A stretch of DNA of 64,000 nucleotides, from positions 13,506,538-13,570,537 of the forward strand of contig JAJEKV010000010.1 in NCBI GenBank assembly GCA_021234155.1, read 5' to 3'. The notes beneath the pieces were generated by a model. That model saw only the letters and a program-made list of their open reading frames with translations. It had not been told where the DNA came from and did not search any database. Shown piece after piece: positions 21,281-33,936 of the stretch (positions are counted from its first letter, which is position 1; the number at the start of each line of letters is the position of its first letter). Both the position numbers and the translations under genes were made by a program. Source of the stretch: Isoetes taiwanensis. Lineage: Eukaryota; Streptophyta; Lycopodiopsida; Isoetales; Isoetaceae.

Positions 21281-22646
21281 TGACGCTCCCCGAATCCATA
21301 CGATGCTCCCATCGTATAAATACGAGAAATTCCCCTCCCATGTCGACTCCATCACCAGGGAAAGGCCCTTCGTCTGACTCGGACTACTTGTGATGGCCAA
21401 GTGTCCGGGTGAAGGATACGAAGGTGTCATTCGTCCCACGCCTTCTATTGGAATCTTATATAGCGGAAGCGTACATACATGTTAGCACCTGGCAACAATA
21501 CAAATAAATAATATGCCACCACGAAGGGTGGCTCACCATCATCAATATAAATAACAATATAATGCCAACATAACAAAGGGAATATACCATAAATGAGGAT
21601 TTTACCCTGGGCTCAGACTCATGGGGGTCAACTGACAATCAGGGCCTCCGGATAACGGCAGACAGAATTATGACAATGACGTTGGCTGACATAGAACAAT
21701 GTAGTCCACTCCATCCTCCCCTCCTATGCACACTTTGGAGATAGGCTGAATCATGCTATGGCGTCGTTGTAGCCTTCCAGAGACGCAATTCCATGGAGTC
21801 ACCCTACGTGACTACTTTGGGTTACATCTCCTCAGTTCGATGAGGCAGGAAAGGGATGACTCCCCTCCAGAATCGCAGTGGTTCCATGGGTGTGCTAGAG
21901 GATATGTGCCACCCAGGTGCACATGCATCCATACCCGACTTACACCCCTAAATTTATATCGAGTCCAGGATGTCCTTATAGGCACGTATCCTGCGACCCA
22001 GGAGGTGTCAGACCCATACCCCGACCACACGCAGTGACCGACTATAAGTCTAGCACACTGTAGGAGCCCCAGTAGCCACGCTCAGCAAGACTCCGCCCTC
22101 CACTTCACCGGTTGTGACCGTTATTTGGTGTTGAACCACATCATAGCATCTACAGCTCGGTGGGCTCTTGTGCACAAGCCACAGCTAATGGGATTTAAGA
22201 GGTTCTAGCTAGGAGCATATCTAATCTTAGATGGCCTTTAGGTCTCTACCCCCTTTTTACCCATACAACACAGGAGGAACAGAAAGAGAGCTTTTATATC
22301 TGATACATCCATCATAATCTCATCTAGAACATAAATTAGAGAGACTAATCATCCATCTAACAAGCAAGGGTTAGTTCCTAACTAGAATCTCAAGCTAACT
22401 AAGCCTACTAACTGGTATCTAAGCTAGATCTCCTATCTCTCAGGTTCCCCATGCACTGCTGGTTGAATAGACTCCTCCTTCATCTCCAATTGCCTCCAAA
22501 TCGATTTGGGGCAGAATTGGGGTGGAAGCCCTAGTTTGGGTGACCCAAAGTTAGCAGGTCTGCCTTGCCCAATCGATTTGGGCCAAGTGGCAATTCTAGA
22601 TTAGTTATCATTAACTAATTTAATATTTCAGCCCTTTTAATATTAG
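21281..22646 (-). repeat. 5' LTR of reverse-strand element, cut by the duplication junction (copy B2)
   Basis: Ends (minus strand) ...GGGGAGCGTCA next to the PBS. The start of the LTR is missing because the duplication junction lies at 22,646; the complete version is 32,415-33,936. It carries a GCCACC/GGTGGC hairpin (21,515-21,532). Confidence 0.8.
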
Positions 22647-23049
22647 CCCACTTATTTTGGGCTTTTATAGAGCTTGTTTTACCATGTGATTTTTGAAGTG
22701 TGGGGGCCTAACAACAGTGCTAGTGCTTGGGAGAGCTTGGAATGGGTGCAAAAAAGCCTTTCTCATTTACAGCCTAGGAGTGAAAACTACAGTGCCATAT
22801 GCTCTCTCTTTTTTTTTTTTTTATTATACAAGAGACATGGTTTTACCCTCTTTAACGTTCACATATTACATGAAATGCCATATTCATTATATAAGCAAGG
22901 TTCATCATATGAAGAATGATACGTACCCACTTTTAGCACTTCTTATGGCTGAATCTCTTCAGCGTTTAAATGATGTTTGCAAAATCTGACCCCAAGTTTT
23001 TGCAACACTATCTATATGGTGCCTTGGTCCAAGTTAAAATTGGTCATTA

Positions 23050-24200
23050 TCATGATGACAATGGCATTATGGTATAGAACAATGGCTAGGGTAGTCCACT
23101 CCATCCTACTCTCCCCGCGGCGCACTTTGCGATAGCTATGGCGTGGTTGTAGCCTTCGTGAGCAATCTCATGGAGTCATCCTACGAGACTACTGCGGATT
23201 ACATCTCCTCGGTCCATGAACGCTTAAAGGGATGACTTCCTCCGGAATCATAGTGGTTCCATGGGTGTGCTAGAGGAATACGTGTGCCACCCAAAAACAC
23301 ACAACATCCGATATGATAGAAGATTAACCCCGTAAATCTATGGCGGAGTCCGGATGTTTTATAGGTACATATCCCTGCGACCCATGAGGTGTTAGACCCA
23401 TACCGGCCTACAAGCGGTGACCAACTATAAGTCGAAAGCACATGTAGGAGTCGGTAGGCGCTCATCAAGGATTCACCCCCCACTTCACCAACGCGTGACC
23501 AGAACTTATTTGGTGCTTGAACTACATCATAGCATCTACAACTTTGGGCTCTTGTGCATGGCCACAACTAATGGGATTATACGAGGGTTCTAACTAGGAG
23601 CATATCTAATCTTAGATGGCCTTTAGGTCTCTACCCCCTTTACCCATACAACACACACCTTGAGAAGAGAGCTTTATATCTAATACATCCATCATAATCT
23701 CATCTAGAATATAAAATAGAGAGACTAATCATCCATCTAACAAGCAAGGGTTGGTTCCTAATTAGAATCTCAAGCTAACTAAGACTACTAACCGAGATAT
23801 CCTGAAAGCTAAATCTCCATCTCTCAAGTTCCCCATGCCCTAATTGGTTGAATAGGCTCCTTCTCCACCTCCAATTGCCCCAAATCCATTTTAATGCGGA
23901 ATTGGGGTGGAAGCCCCAATTTGGGTGACCCAAAGTTAGCAGTGTCCTTTGCCCAATCGATTTGGGCCAAGTAGCAATTCTAGATTAGTTATCATTAACT
24001 AATTTAATATTTTAGCCCTTTTTAATATTAGGTTAATTCCTAAAATCGAATATTAGGGTTTAGAGTTAGGTTTCCACCTTAATAATTAATAAGCTAACAT
24101 AGCTAACCTTATTCTTATGAATAATTAACGCACCATTAATTATTCATAGTGATGTGTCATGTATTTATACCTAAAAGGCATATAAATACATCCAACGTCA
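23050..24200 (-). repeat. 3' LTR copy in unit 2 (B3)
   Basis: Duplicate of 16,640-17,792, ending at the same TGACGTT terminus (minus strand, 24,200) before the PPT. Scattered 1-15 bp differences from its twin, including local words apparently copied from elsewhere in the same repeat. Confidence 0.75.
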
Positions 24201-24822
24201 CGTCACCTCCCCTAAAAAATGATGTTGTCCTCAAAACATCTAGACAAGTCTACAAGAATTAGGGGTTAAGCATGGCAACACATCACATATTACAAGAAAA
24301 CGTTTCCCCTTAAGGAAGGCAACACAGACCTGAAGGGTATGGGATGGTTTGAGAATTCAAACTAGTTGGAAGGAATTAGCAAAATGTTTAACAAATTGCT
24401 AAAAGGTGGTGGAAAAATCCAATGGAGAGTTGATATGAAATATGGCATTGTGATGCATGGGAAGCTCAAAAGATATTAGAATAAATCCAATATGGATCGC
24501 ATATGAGTCCGTAGAATTAGGGGCCCGCCCGCCTTCCCTTTGCATCGGAAGAATTGGTGGTGAGATTATAAATCGCTGAAAGATTATTGTCTTCAAGGTG
24601 ATCAAAGTTGAAAATGATATGTAATATGCAATTCATAACCGATAGGATTCATGAACGCTAGCATCGTTATCTCTGGCCACGTCATGGCGGGGTTGGTTTA
24701 TGAGGATTGTGAAATGTGTGGTGCTAAAACCACAACATGGATATGATAGAAGATAACGACCGAGAAAATATGGCCATGAAAGCAACCAAAAGTTGAATTC
24801 CTAGTGGATAATATCTCCGCAA

Positions 24823-26383
24823 TGCTCCTAGAGCGTTAAACACTTGAGATCAAACCACGAGAGAATAAAGGACCCGGATAATAAATATCTTTCATTAATA
24901 ATATTCATAACTCAAGGTTACAATTGGAACTACATAGGAATTCAATCACAAGATAGCATCTCTTCTATCGCCATGCTCCCTCGCTCAACGGCCACGAACT
25001 ACTAGAATAATCTGCCGAGAAAAGAGAATGAAATGATGGGGATTAGTCCGGACAAGGACTAAGGGGGCAACCGATACACTGTCTAGACAATCCGAAAAGA
25101 AACGCAACATGGCAACACAACTTCAACAGAAAAGAAACACAACATCACAACACACAACATCATCAATTATTAATGTTATCCGGGGATGATCAGGTCCCTC
25201 GCCAGCTCTCACGCATAACCGTTTAATCCCGGATGCACGCTCACACACCAATCACCGGTGTGCACGATGCTCAACCGCTCCAGCCCTCAAGATCGATAAA
25301 ATCATATTCTATTCTACACAATTATTCCATATCTTATTAATATTCCGTTGACAATCATATTAATCAAAGAAACCATAAATAAAGAGCAATGCTTCAACAA
25401 ACATTAACTACAAAGAAGAATTCCTTTGTAAAACACTTATTAAGTATGTTTGGGACAATAAAGCATAACAGAGGTTAAAAAGGAAAACTAGGCAAAAACT
25501 TGAGTTTCAACCAGAATTCGAACCTGGGTCTATGGGACAACAGGTTAAACCCTTAACCAACTAATCCATCAATGGGTTTTAAAACACGTCGTGAAATATA
25601 AATTATGAACGATACAAATAGGTTTCAAAGGATTAAACAGAAGCCTTTAGCTGCGCAGAGCAGGGCGGACTTGGCAGAGATGGCCGGAACTCAACAAGGA
25701 AGGGCCGGAACAGGCCGGAATGAGCAGATCTCAGGTCGGGTTTTAGTTAAACACAAAGCTTTTCCACAATCTTTATCACATCTCAAACCTGGGTAGATCC
25801 TGCACAAAAAGATTAGGGTCTGCGGGCTCATCAGTTATGGGCTGCGATTTGAATACAGGAAGATACCAGACAACTTCTGTTCAGGCTGGGATATCAGCAA
25901 TAGCCATAGAGTTCTTAATCTTATTGCTGTGATTAAACATGATTCCTAAGTAGATAGCAGATTAGCTAGATGGGAAACTTAAAGCAGAACCGACATTCTT
26001 CCGCAACTAAAACTAGCAAATAAGCAAATACGGCCAGGCCATCACGGATTTTTCAAGGATTTGGCTCCGGTTAACCCACCTGCTCGGATTGCTCTTCTTC
26101 TGTAACTAGACCTGAAGGCGCTGGTGAAGCTTCTGGAATATTTGATACAAAAAGACGTTTTTCCCTTTTGTTATGCTATAACCTAAAGTTGAGGAAAATA
26201 TCCCTCACTGCCCTATTAATAATAAAGATCTTTCTAATCTTAGCTTTACTATTTAAGTTCATATCCAGTATTTCGTCAAGTAACTAGCATAATACGAATA
26301 CCGTATCTACCCATAATTAGTTATCTCTAAACTATGGTTAAAACTTAAACGTTAACTTGTCTGCCAACCCCCTAGGTGTGTCA
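24823..26383 (-). repeat. 3' LTR of inserted gag-only element (about 1.56 kb)
   Basis: Direct repeat of 27,930-29,508. On the minus strand it starts TGACACACCTAGG and ends CTCTAGGAGCA, i.e. TG...CA. It is preceded (minus strand) by a polypurine tract gtgggagaaattg (26,384-26,398). It contains a tRNA-like A/B-box pair at 25,510-25,573. Confidence 0.88.
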
Positions 26384-26469
26384 CAATTTCTCCCACACTA
26401 AAAATTTACCCATGTCCTCATGGAAAGATTCTCAAACTTACGTGGAACACAAATCATACTAGCTTGGGC

Positions 26470-27781
26470 CTACAGGTGGATTCCCATCAGTAGCTGCACA
26501 TGCACGCACAGACTCTTGGACTGCATCTTCAATGGTAATTGCTCGAGCATGCATGGGCTGTTTACCCCGGTTATCCTCCAGAGTACCTCCACCCCGCGGA
26601 TTGGATATGCCATAAGCAATCCATGTTCCTGTAACCACTCCATCCAATCTCTCATTTGATGACCCACTTGGTGGCAATAAAAACACTTACGTTCTCGAAA
26701 TAACTTCTCCCTTAACTTTTTCGCACTCCAGATTGGCATTGTCCATTATTGATACTTTTCAATGTCAAAATATCCTCAACTTCGTTGTGGCGATTGCCAA
26801 ACTGATTCCAACCTACATCATCATCATTTGTACGCTTCTTCCGTGTTGTCTCCAATACTACTTCCTTATATTTAGCAGCTCTAATCGCTTCACCCAAGCT
26901 AGGATATGTAACACCTCCAATTAAAAGGTGTCACAATTACGGCTTCAAACCTTTAATATACTTATCGGTAACTAGCTCGCTCGAACGGAGGTCCATAAGG
27001 CTGCAATTGTTTGGAACTTAATCAGATAATCTTCAAGCTCAATTTGTTTGGAGCAAATTCAAGAAATCATGCATCTTAAGCAATCTATATCCCACGGTAG
27101 GTAATGTAATTTAAAAGCTTTAGGAACACATCCTACAATATCTCCAAAGGTAAGCTTATGGATCTTCTTATAATCGTCCCACCAAATCTTAGCATAGAGA
27201 GTGAGTAACAAATCCATAATAATTGACTTCTCGCATAAATTAGGCCTCTTCTTTACCATTAAAATAGAATTCTATGCCACTTGCCATGCGTCTAAGCATC
27301 ATCGTATCTGCCAGTATCCTTTCCGTGAATCGCTTCTTGCTTGACATTGCGAAGGATCTTGTTAATCTCGTCCCTCCAAATCTTTTTGCAACAGTGCATC
27401 CCTAGTTTGGGTGACCCCAAGCTAACCGGCCGCACTCCTTGGCGATTTTGACCTAGCATTTGTCTTTAGTTATCGTTGTCATCACCTCCTCCATGTTAAT
27501 CTATAATCCACCTTAGCAAGTTTGTTAGAGTTCTAGCAAGACAATCTAAGTCCAATCCTTAACATAAGGTTAGTGCTAGCTTGAATGGTTGACACAAGTA
27601 AAACATATTTTAATTCATTCTCAAGAGAATACACACGTGATCTAATCATGCAGACATCTATCCTTTCAGGAGGTTCATAGGATCTATCATGTTCAAAGAA
27701 TGGTATTTGGCCTTGGTTTCGGGTTTTCCTAGTTCTCCCCATTTCAAGCTTCCGTAGGCTCTCCCTTGCCCCTCCGACCAC
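26470..27781 (-). pseudogene. gag of the inserted LTR element, broken
   Basis: Minus-strand blocks in order: 27781-27533 ('FFEHDRSYEPPERIDVCMIR', 'VYSLENELK'), 27259-27059 ('LYAKIWWDDYKKIHKLTFGD', a typical Ty3-type capsid stretch), 26897-26712 (Lys/Arg-rich linker) and 26739-26470, which has the nucleocapsid zinc knuckle 'CFYCHQVGHQMRDW'. In the knuckle (C-x2-C-x4-H-x4-C) the last Cys is replaced by Trp, a single-base change. Stops and frame changes separate the blocks. Gag normally packages the element RNA; this copy could not, but the element may once have relied on autonomous relatives for enzymes. Confidence 0.75.
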
Positions 27782-27929
27782 GCTTAATATCTCGACTAGA
27801 TAACTTTCCCCAAGAAGTTTTCCTTCTTGGCTCCCATAACTCTAATGTTAATGACTCCCATTGGCCAAGCCCAATAACCAAACAATGGTTAATGATGGGA
27901 ACCTAGGCTCGATATCCAAAAATGAAAAT

Positions 27930-29508
27930 TGCTCCTAGAGAGCATTAAACACTTGAGATCAAACACGAGAGAATAAAGGACCCATAATAAAATATCTTTC
28001 ATTAATAATATTCATAACTCAAGGTTACAATTGGAACTACATAGGAATTCAATCACAAGATAGCATCTCTTCTATCGCTCATGCTCCCCTCGCTCAACGG
28101 TCACGTAACTACTAGAATAATCTGCAAGAAAAGAGAATGAAATGATGGGGATTAGTCCAGACAAGGACTAAGTGGGCAACCGCTTACTGGTCTAGACAAT
28201 CTGGAAAAGAAACGCAACATGGCAACACAACTTCAACAGAAAAGAAACACAACATCACAACACACAACATCATCAATTATTAATGTTATCCAGGGATGAT
28301 CAGTCCCTCGCCCAGCTCACGCATAATCCATATCATGCGACCACATTTGGATGCGCTCACACACCAATCACCCGGTGTGCATTTGGATGCTCAATCATAG
28401 CGCTCAACCCCCAAGGCAATGGCCACAAGGAGCGGGTTCATTCAACACAATTATTCCATATCTTATTAACATTCCGCTGACAATCATATTAATCAAAGAA
28501 AACCATAAATAAAGAGCAATGCTTCAACAAACATTAACTACAAAGAAGAATTCCTTTGTAAAACACTCGGTAAGTATGTTTGGGACAATAAAGCATAACA
28601 GAGGTTAAAAAGGAAAACTAGGCAAAACTTGAGTTTCAACCAGAATTCGAACCTGGGTCTATGGGACAACAGGTTAAACCCTTAACCAACTAATCCATCA
28701 ATGGGTTTTAAAACACGTCGTGAAATATAAATTATGAACGATACAAATAGGTTTCAAAGGATTAAACAGAAGCCTTTAGCTGCGCAGAGCAGGGCGGACT
28801 TGGCAGAGATGGCCGGAACTCAACAAGGAAGGGCCGGAACAGGCCGGAATGAGCAGATCTCAGGTCGGGTTTAGTTAAACACAAGCTTTTCCACGATCTT
28901 TATCACATCTCAAACCTGGGTAGATCCTGCACAAAAGATTAGGGTCTGCGGGCTCATCAGTTATGGGCTGCGATTTGGAATACAGGAAGATACCAGACAA
29001 CTTCTGTTCAGGCTGGGCTCAGCAATAGCCATAGAGTTCTTAACCTTATTGCTGTGATTAAACATGATTCCTAAGTAGATAGCAGATTAGCTAGATGGGA
29101 AACTTAAAGCAGAACCGACATTCTTCCGCAACTAAAACTAGCAAATAAGCAAATACGGCCAGGCCATCACGGATTTTTCAAGGATTTGGCTCCGGTTAAC
29201 CCACCTGCTCGGATTGCTCTTCTTCTGTAACTAGACCTGAAGGCGCTGGTGAAGCTTCTGGAATATTTGATACAAAAAGACGTTTTTCCCTTTTGTTATG
29301 CTATAACCTAAAGTTGAGGAAAATATCCCTCACTGCCCTATTAATAATAAAGATCTTTTCTAATCTTAGCTTTACTATTTAAGTTCATATCCAAGATTTC
29401 GTCAAGTAACTAGCATAATACGAATACCGTATCTACCCATAATTAGTTATCTCTAAACTATGGATTAAAACTTAAACGTTAACTTGTCCCAACCCCTAGG
29501 TGTGTCCA
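27930..29508 (-). repeat. 5' LTR of inserted gag-only element
   Basis: Direct repeat of 24,823-26,383. The first half (27,960-28,450) differs from its twin by several small insertions such as 'atttggatgc'; the rest is nearly identical. Confidence 0.88.
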
Positions 29509-30169
29509 ATATCATCCACAGGATTGTTATATCAAAGTTAATTAAAGGCCGAGAGCGTAATATTCATGGAGAAACACATGTACTAGTCGTAAGTATTGAG
29601 GATTGGACGATATGGTTGGCAGTTGTGAACTTAATGATGTGGCATTGTCTAAGAATCACATATGACTTTAGACTTAGGGATGGCTCACACATGTTACTAT
29701 ATCACATAATAACAAGGTAGTTGTCATTGTATTACAGAGTATGTATCGTGATCTGGGGAAATGATCCATAAAAGGAACACGACCATTGAGAAGAAGTATT
29801 GAAGGGTGATAGGATTAAAGAAATCCAAACCCATGGCGTAGAGGGGTGTTGCATGGCAGTCCCTAGTTGGTTGAGCCAAGAGAGATACGTTCTCTGGGAA
29901 AGCGAGAGGAGTCAAGGCTTAGACACTAAAGAGAAACAACGGTAACTATAGTTATGTTTATAAAATTTTACTAACCCCTAATATATAATGTGGAATAAGG
30001 TCCGATATAAAGCATATGAATGTAGTATAGATTAAATTATGGCGTGGCCTAAGAAATTTTGTTATCAAGGCATCTATCAAAGAGAAAGAATATTTAAAGT
30101 TGTAGGTTTAAATTGTTGATAAGACAACATTATTGCCGTATTAGAATCCAACTTAGAAGTTCATACCTC

Positions 30170-31480
30170 GCCTGTAGGAGAGACAAGGTTGTTCTTGGTC
30201 CCATCATCCTCAAGACTCCACGCTTCTTTCCTCATTCACTTACTGTGACAGGTAGTGGAGGTGGCTCACCTCTTATAAGTATTTGGGCATTGAGTTTTCT
30301 ACTACCACACACCGGGATGCATCCATCAGTTACGGGTCACCGCAGTCGGAAAGCCCTCAGATGCAATGCAAAACAACAAATACAAGGCGAGTCAGATGCA
30401 TGGGGTCACCAGCACACTTGTTCGTGGCTTTGGTTGAACCGTCCCCTCCTCTATGGGGTAGAAGTGGGGGCCAAAGATATCCCTCACCACTTGGAACGAT
30501 CTAGAGCAGTGTACGTAGGCCTTCTTGGCCCTGCACCGGAGTGAAGTCCACGGTCCCATATCGATCTTTGCTCCAGGAGATGCTTCCTTCCATTACAGAG
30601 GGTCCGGCCGAACGCCACATTATTTACTTCCGAAGGTGGTGGCTATGGATGAAGCCCGCTGCCCAAACCTTGCTTTGGCAAAGGGGCGATGGGTCCGCAG
30701 CGACTCAAAGCCCGGCCGGAAAGACAAGCAAGCCCAAAGTGGTTCTCGCTGCTATGGAATGTGCGCAGTACACAGATGTGGACCCGCTGCATACACCGGC
30801 GAACGCTACGCCTTTGAAGGAGTACTTGGATGCTTGCTTCATGGCCAAGCTTTGGGATGCAGAGAGGCCCCGCTACATGTCAAGGTGGCAAATTATCGAC
30901 AGCAGGTTAATCCCATGCTCACGAGGGCCCACACCACTACCGCACACCCATCTACCCATGAAAAAGCGCAGAGTGATTGCTTCCATTCAAGACAGTGCAC
31001 ACCCACCTCCATTGAGAGACAGGAGATGGATTCGGGAGCCCAGGAGGATAGAGTCCGTCAGTCTGCCAACAGGGCACCATTGAGGATGAAAGTCACGCCC
31101 TCGTGCCCCGTCTGCCGCATACCGGCATATCCTGCCTCGGTATGCTTCTGCTAGTTGTGCCCCCATCGGACCTTGCATGAGCTACTTGAGCATGGCCTCA
31201 GAGGGCTTGTTGGGATCGATACCTCAGGAGGTAATGGATACGCGGACTTCGCTTATGCCCCCCGTCCGACATTAACCCCTACCGTACTTGTGATTATGTA
31301 TATAATCTGCAAAATGTGTCGAGATCCCGTATTGCTACTAAGGTTTTTCCCCCGAAAACCCTTCTTCGGGGTTTTTAATCCCGTAGTAATATCGCTAATT
31401 CTCTTTGTACTTGGGTCCCATAGGCCAGTTGGTCTCCGTGGATGATAAAATCATATTCTATTCTATTCTATTCTTATGCA
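30170..31480 (+). mobile_element. LINE 3' end, copy in duplication unit 2
   Basis: Homologue of 19,075-20,395 with many small indels, so the frames differ from copy 1. The 3' end keeps the foldable word aaaacccttcttcggggtttt (31,356-31,376) and the attctattctattct tail (31,454-31,472). Confidence 0.8.
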
Positions 31481-32397
31481 TCAACAACATTCGATAATAT
31501 GGTTGGGGGAATATATTTCTTGATGACAACAATAACCTTTAGGGTGAGCGCACCTAGACATGTTGCACAAGCCCGGTGGATTTGTTGCTACCACAGCATT
31601 GGTTTGGGAAAGGGAGATTATTAGACAGAAGTCTACTATAGAAAACAAAGATACTATTGGTCAAGTAGAACAAGAGGCGACTATATTTATTGAAAGAAAG
31701 TTTATGTTTTGGTAAAGGGTTTGGCTTGTTGTGAGAGGTCAAGAGTTCAAGTTCCTATATTATACTTTTTGTTAGTTTGTGCAGAGAAAACAGAGTACTA
31801 GATGTCTATAAGAAATATGTAAAATATTGGTTCATGTTCAAAGAAGCTTGGTATGGTGGTAAGTGCTTAAGATTGGATTTGGAAGGTTGTAAGTTCAAAT
31901 TTGTGCTGAGGGCAAAAAAATTTATATGGCAAAAAAAAATATATTAAAATTTTATATGGCAAAAAAATTTATACGCGAAAAAAAATACGAGAGCGTGAGA
32001 GTGGATTTTTGTGTTTCTTTTTGAATTCTAAAATTGTTTCCCATGACCACGTCCCTCTTTCTTTAGAGCCCGTTTGATATCATTTTGGTGATAGCTACCT
32101 ATGCCCCCTAGTCATTTGGACTGTCCCCGACGCGTTGGTGCAAGCACCTTCATTCGAGTTACCTCAAAAAAGTTATGGCCCTCCTTGGAATCGAGAGATC
32201 TCGTTCTCCAAAACCTAACATAACTTTACCCTAATAACTCACACTTTAATCCCTAAATACTTATTTCACCCATAACTACGCCAAACTCATACTAACTATA
32301 GAATTGGGGTAGTTTAACTAAAATTAAAGTCCCCTATAACTAACCAATCTAACGGGTTAGAATATGGCTAGTGCTATGATCAGGTCTACCAAAATCA

Positions 32398-32414
32398 TGG
32401 CTTTGATACTACTG
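32398..32414 (-). promoter_or_regulatory. Primer binding site, unit 2
   Basis: Identical to the PBS at 21,264-21,280. Confidence 0.75.
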
Positions 32415-33936
32415 TGACGCTCCCCGAATCCATACGATGCTCCCATCGTATAAATACGAGAAATTCCCCTTCCATGTCGACTCCATCACCACGGAAAGGC
32501 CCTTCGTCTGACTCGGACTACTTGTGATGGCCAAGTGTCCGGGTGAAGGATACGAAGGTGTCATTCGTCCCACGCCTTCTATTGGAATCTTATATAGCGG
32601 AAGCGTACATACATGTTAGCACCTGGCAACAATACAAATAAATAATATGCCACCACGAAGGGTGGCTCACCATCATCAATATAAATAACAATATAATGCC
32701 AACATAACAAAGGGAATATACCATAAATGAGGATTTTACCCTGGGCTCAGACTCATGGGGGTCAACTGACAATCGGGGGCCTCCTGAATAACGGCATGCA
32801 ATTATGACAATGACGCTGGGCGACATAGAACAATGTAGTCCACTCCATCCTCCCCTCCTATGCACACTTTGGAGATAGGTCAATCATGCTATGGCGCCGT
32901 TGTAGCCTTCCCAGAGACGCAATTCCATGGAGTCACCCTACGTGACTACTTTGGGTTACATCTCCTCAGGTCGATGAGGCAGGAAAGGGATGACTCCCCT
33001 CGAGAATCGCAGTGGTTCCATGGGTGTGTTAGAGGATATGTGCCACCCAGGTGCACATGCATCCATACCCGACTTACACCCCTAAATTTATACCGAGTCC
33101 AGGATGTCCTTATAGGCACGTATCCTGCGACCCAGGAGGTGTCAGACCCATACCCCGACCACACGCAGTGACCGACTATAAGTCTAGCACACTGTAGGAG
33201 CCCCAGTAGCCACGCTCAGCAAGACTCCGCCCTCCACTTCACCGGTTGTGACCGTTATTTGGTGTTGAACCACATCATAGCATCTACAGCTCGGTGGGCT
33301 CTTGTGCACAAGCCACAGCTAATGGGATTTAAGAGGTTCTAGCTAGGAGCATATCTAATCTTAGATGGCCTTTAGGTCTCTACCCCCTTTTTACCCATAC
33401 AACACAGGAGGAACAGAAAGAGAGCTTTTATATCTGATACATCCATCATAATCTCATCTAGAACATAAATTAGAGACACTAATCATCCATCTAACAAGCA
33501 AGGGTTAGTTCCTAACTAGAATCTCAAGCTAACTAAGCCTACTAACTGGTATCTAAGCTAGATCTCCTATCTCTCAGGTTCCCCATGCACTGCTGGTTGA
33601 ATAGACTCCTCCTTCATCTCCAATTGCCTCCAAATCGATTTGGGGCAGAATTGGGGTGGAAGCCCTAGTTTGGGTGACCCAAAGTTAGCAGGTCTGCCTT
33701 GCCCAATCGATTTGGGCCAAGTGGATTAGTTATCATTAACTAATTTAATATTTCAGCCCTTTTAATATTAGATTAAGCCCTCAATTCGAATTAGGTTTTA
33801 GGGTTAAGTTTCCACCTTAATAATTAATGAGTTAACGTAGCTAACCTTAGCTTATGAATAATTAACGCACCATTAATTATTCATAGTGATGTGTCATGTA
33901 TATATACCTAAAAGGCATATAAATACGTGGAACGTC
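32415..33936 (-). repeat. Complete 5' LTR of the reverse-strand element (B4)
   Basis: About 1.52 kb; minus strand begins TGACGTTCCACG at 33,936 and ends ...GCGTCA at 32,415. Nearly identical to 21,281-22,646 up to 33,771 and then continues through the part missing from that copy. The sequence beyond 33,936 is not repetitive within this window, so this is the true outer edge of the element. Confidence 0.85.

Larger units (their letters stand above)
16255..22646. repeat. Tandem duplication, unit 1 (about 6.4 kb)
   Basis: Sequence from 16,255 to 18,409 recurs at 22,648-24,815, and 18,405-22,646 recurs at 29,509-33,771, same order and orientation. Unit 1 ends within an LTR ('cccttttaatattag') and is joined directly to the start of unit 2 inside LINE sequence ('cccacttattttgggc'), with the short shared word cccacttatttt at the breakpoint. 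Confidence 0.93.
24823..29508 (-). mobile_element. Non-autonomous, gag-only LTR retrotransposon (TR-GAG-like)
   Basis: Two LTRs of about 1.56 kb flank a 1.55-kb internal region that holds gag remnants but no protease, RT or integrase. A PBS (complement 27,903-27,918; tggatatcgagcctagg, cf. TGGTATCAGAGCC) and a PPT (26,384-26,398) lie in the right places for a minus-strand element. The element sits at the point where the uninterrupted copy reads gataatatcatccac (18,401-18,415). ATATC occurs on both sides (24,811-24,815 and 29,509-29,513), consistent with a 5-bp target duplication, though 7 extra bases separate the left copy from the LTR. The type resembles plant terminal-repeat elements with only a GAG domain. 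Confidence 0.85.
22648..33771. repeat. Tandem duplication, unit 2, split by a 4.7-kb insertion
   Basis: Matches unit 1 (16,255-22,646) as two blocks: 22,648-24,815 and 29,509-33,771. The first 400 bp and the last 2.3 kb (31,440-33,771) are nearly identical to unit 1; 23,060-24,815 and 30,020-31,440 carry many small indels and substitutions. Confidence 0.93.

Noticed and set aside
25000-29500. CRISPR-like direct repeats
   Set aside because: The two long direct repeats are LTRs; no regularly spaced short repeats, and the genome is eukaryotic.
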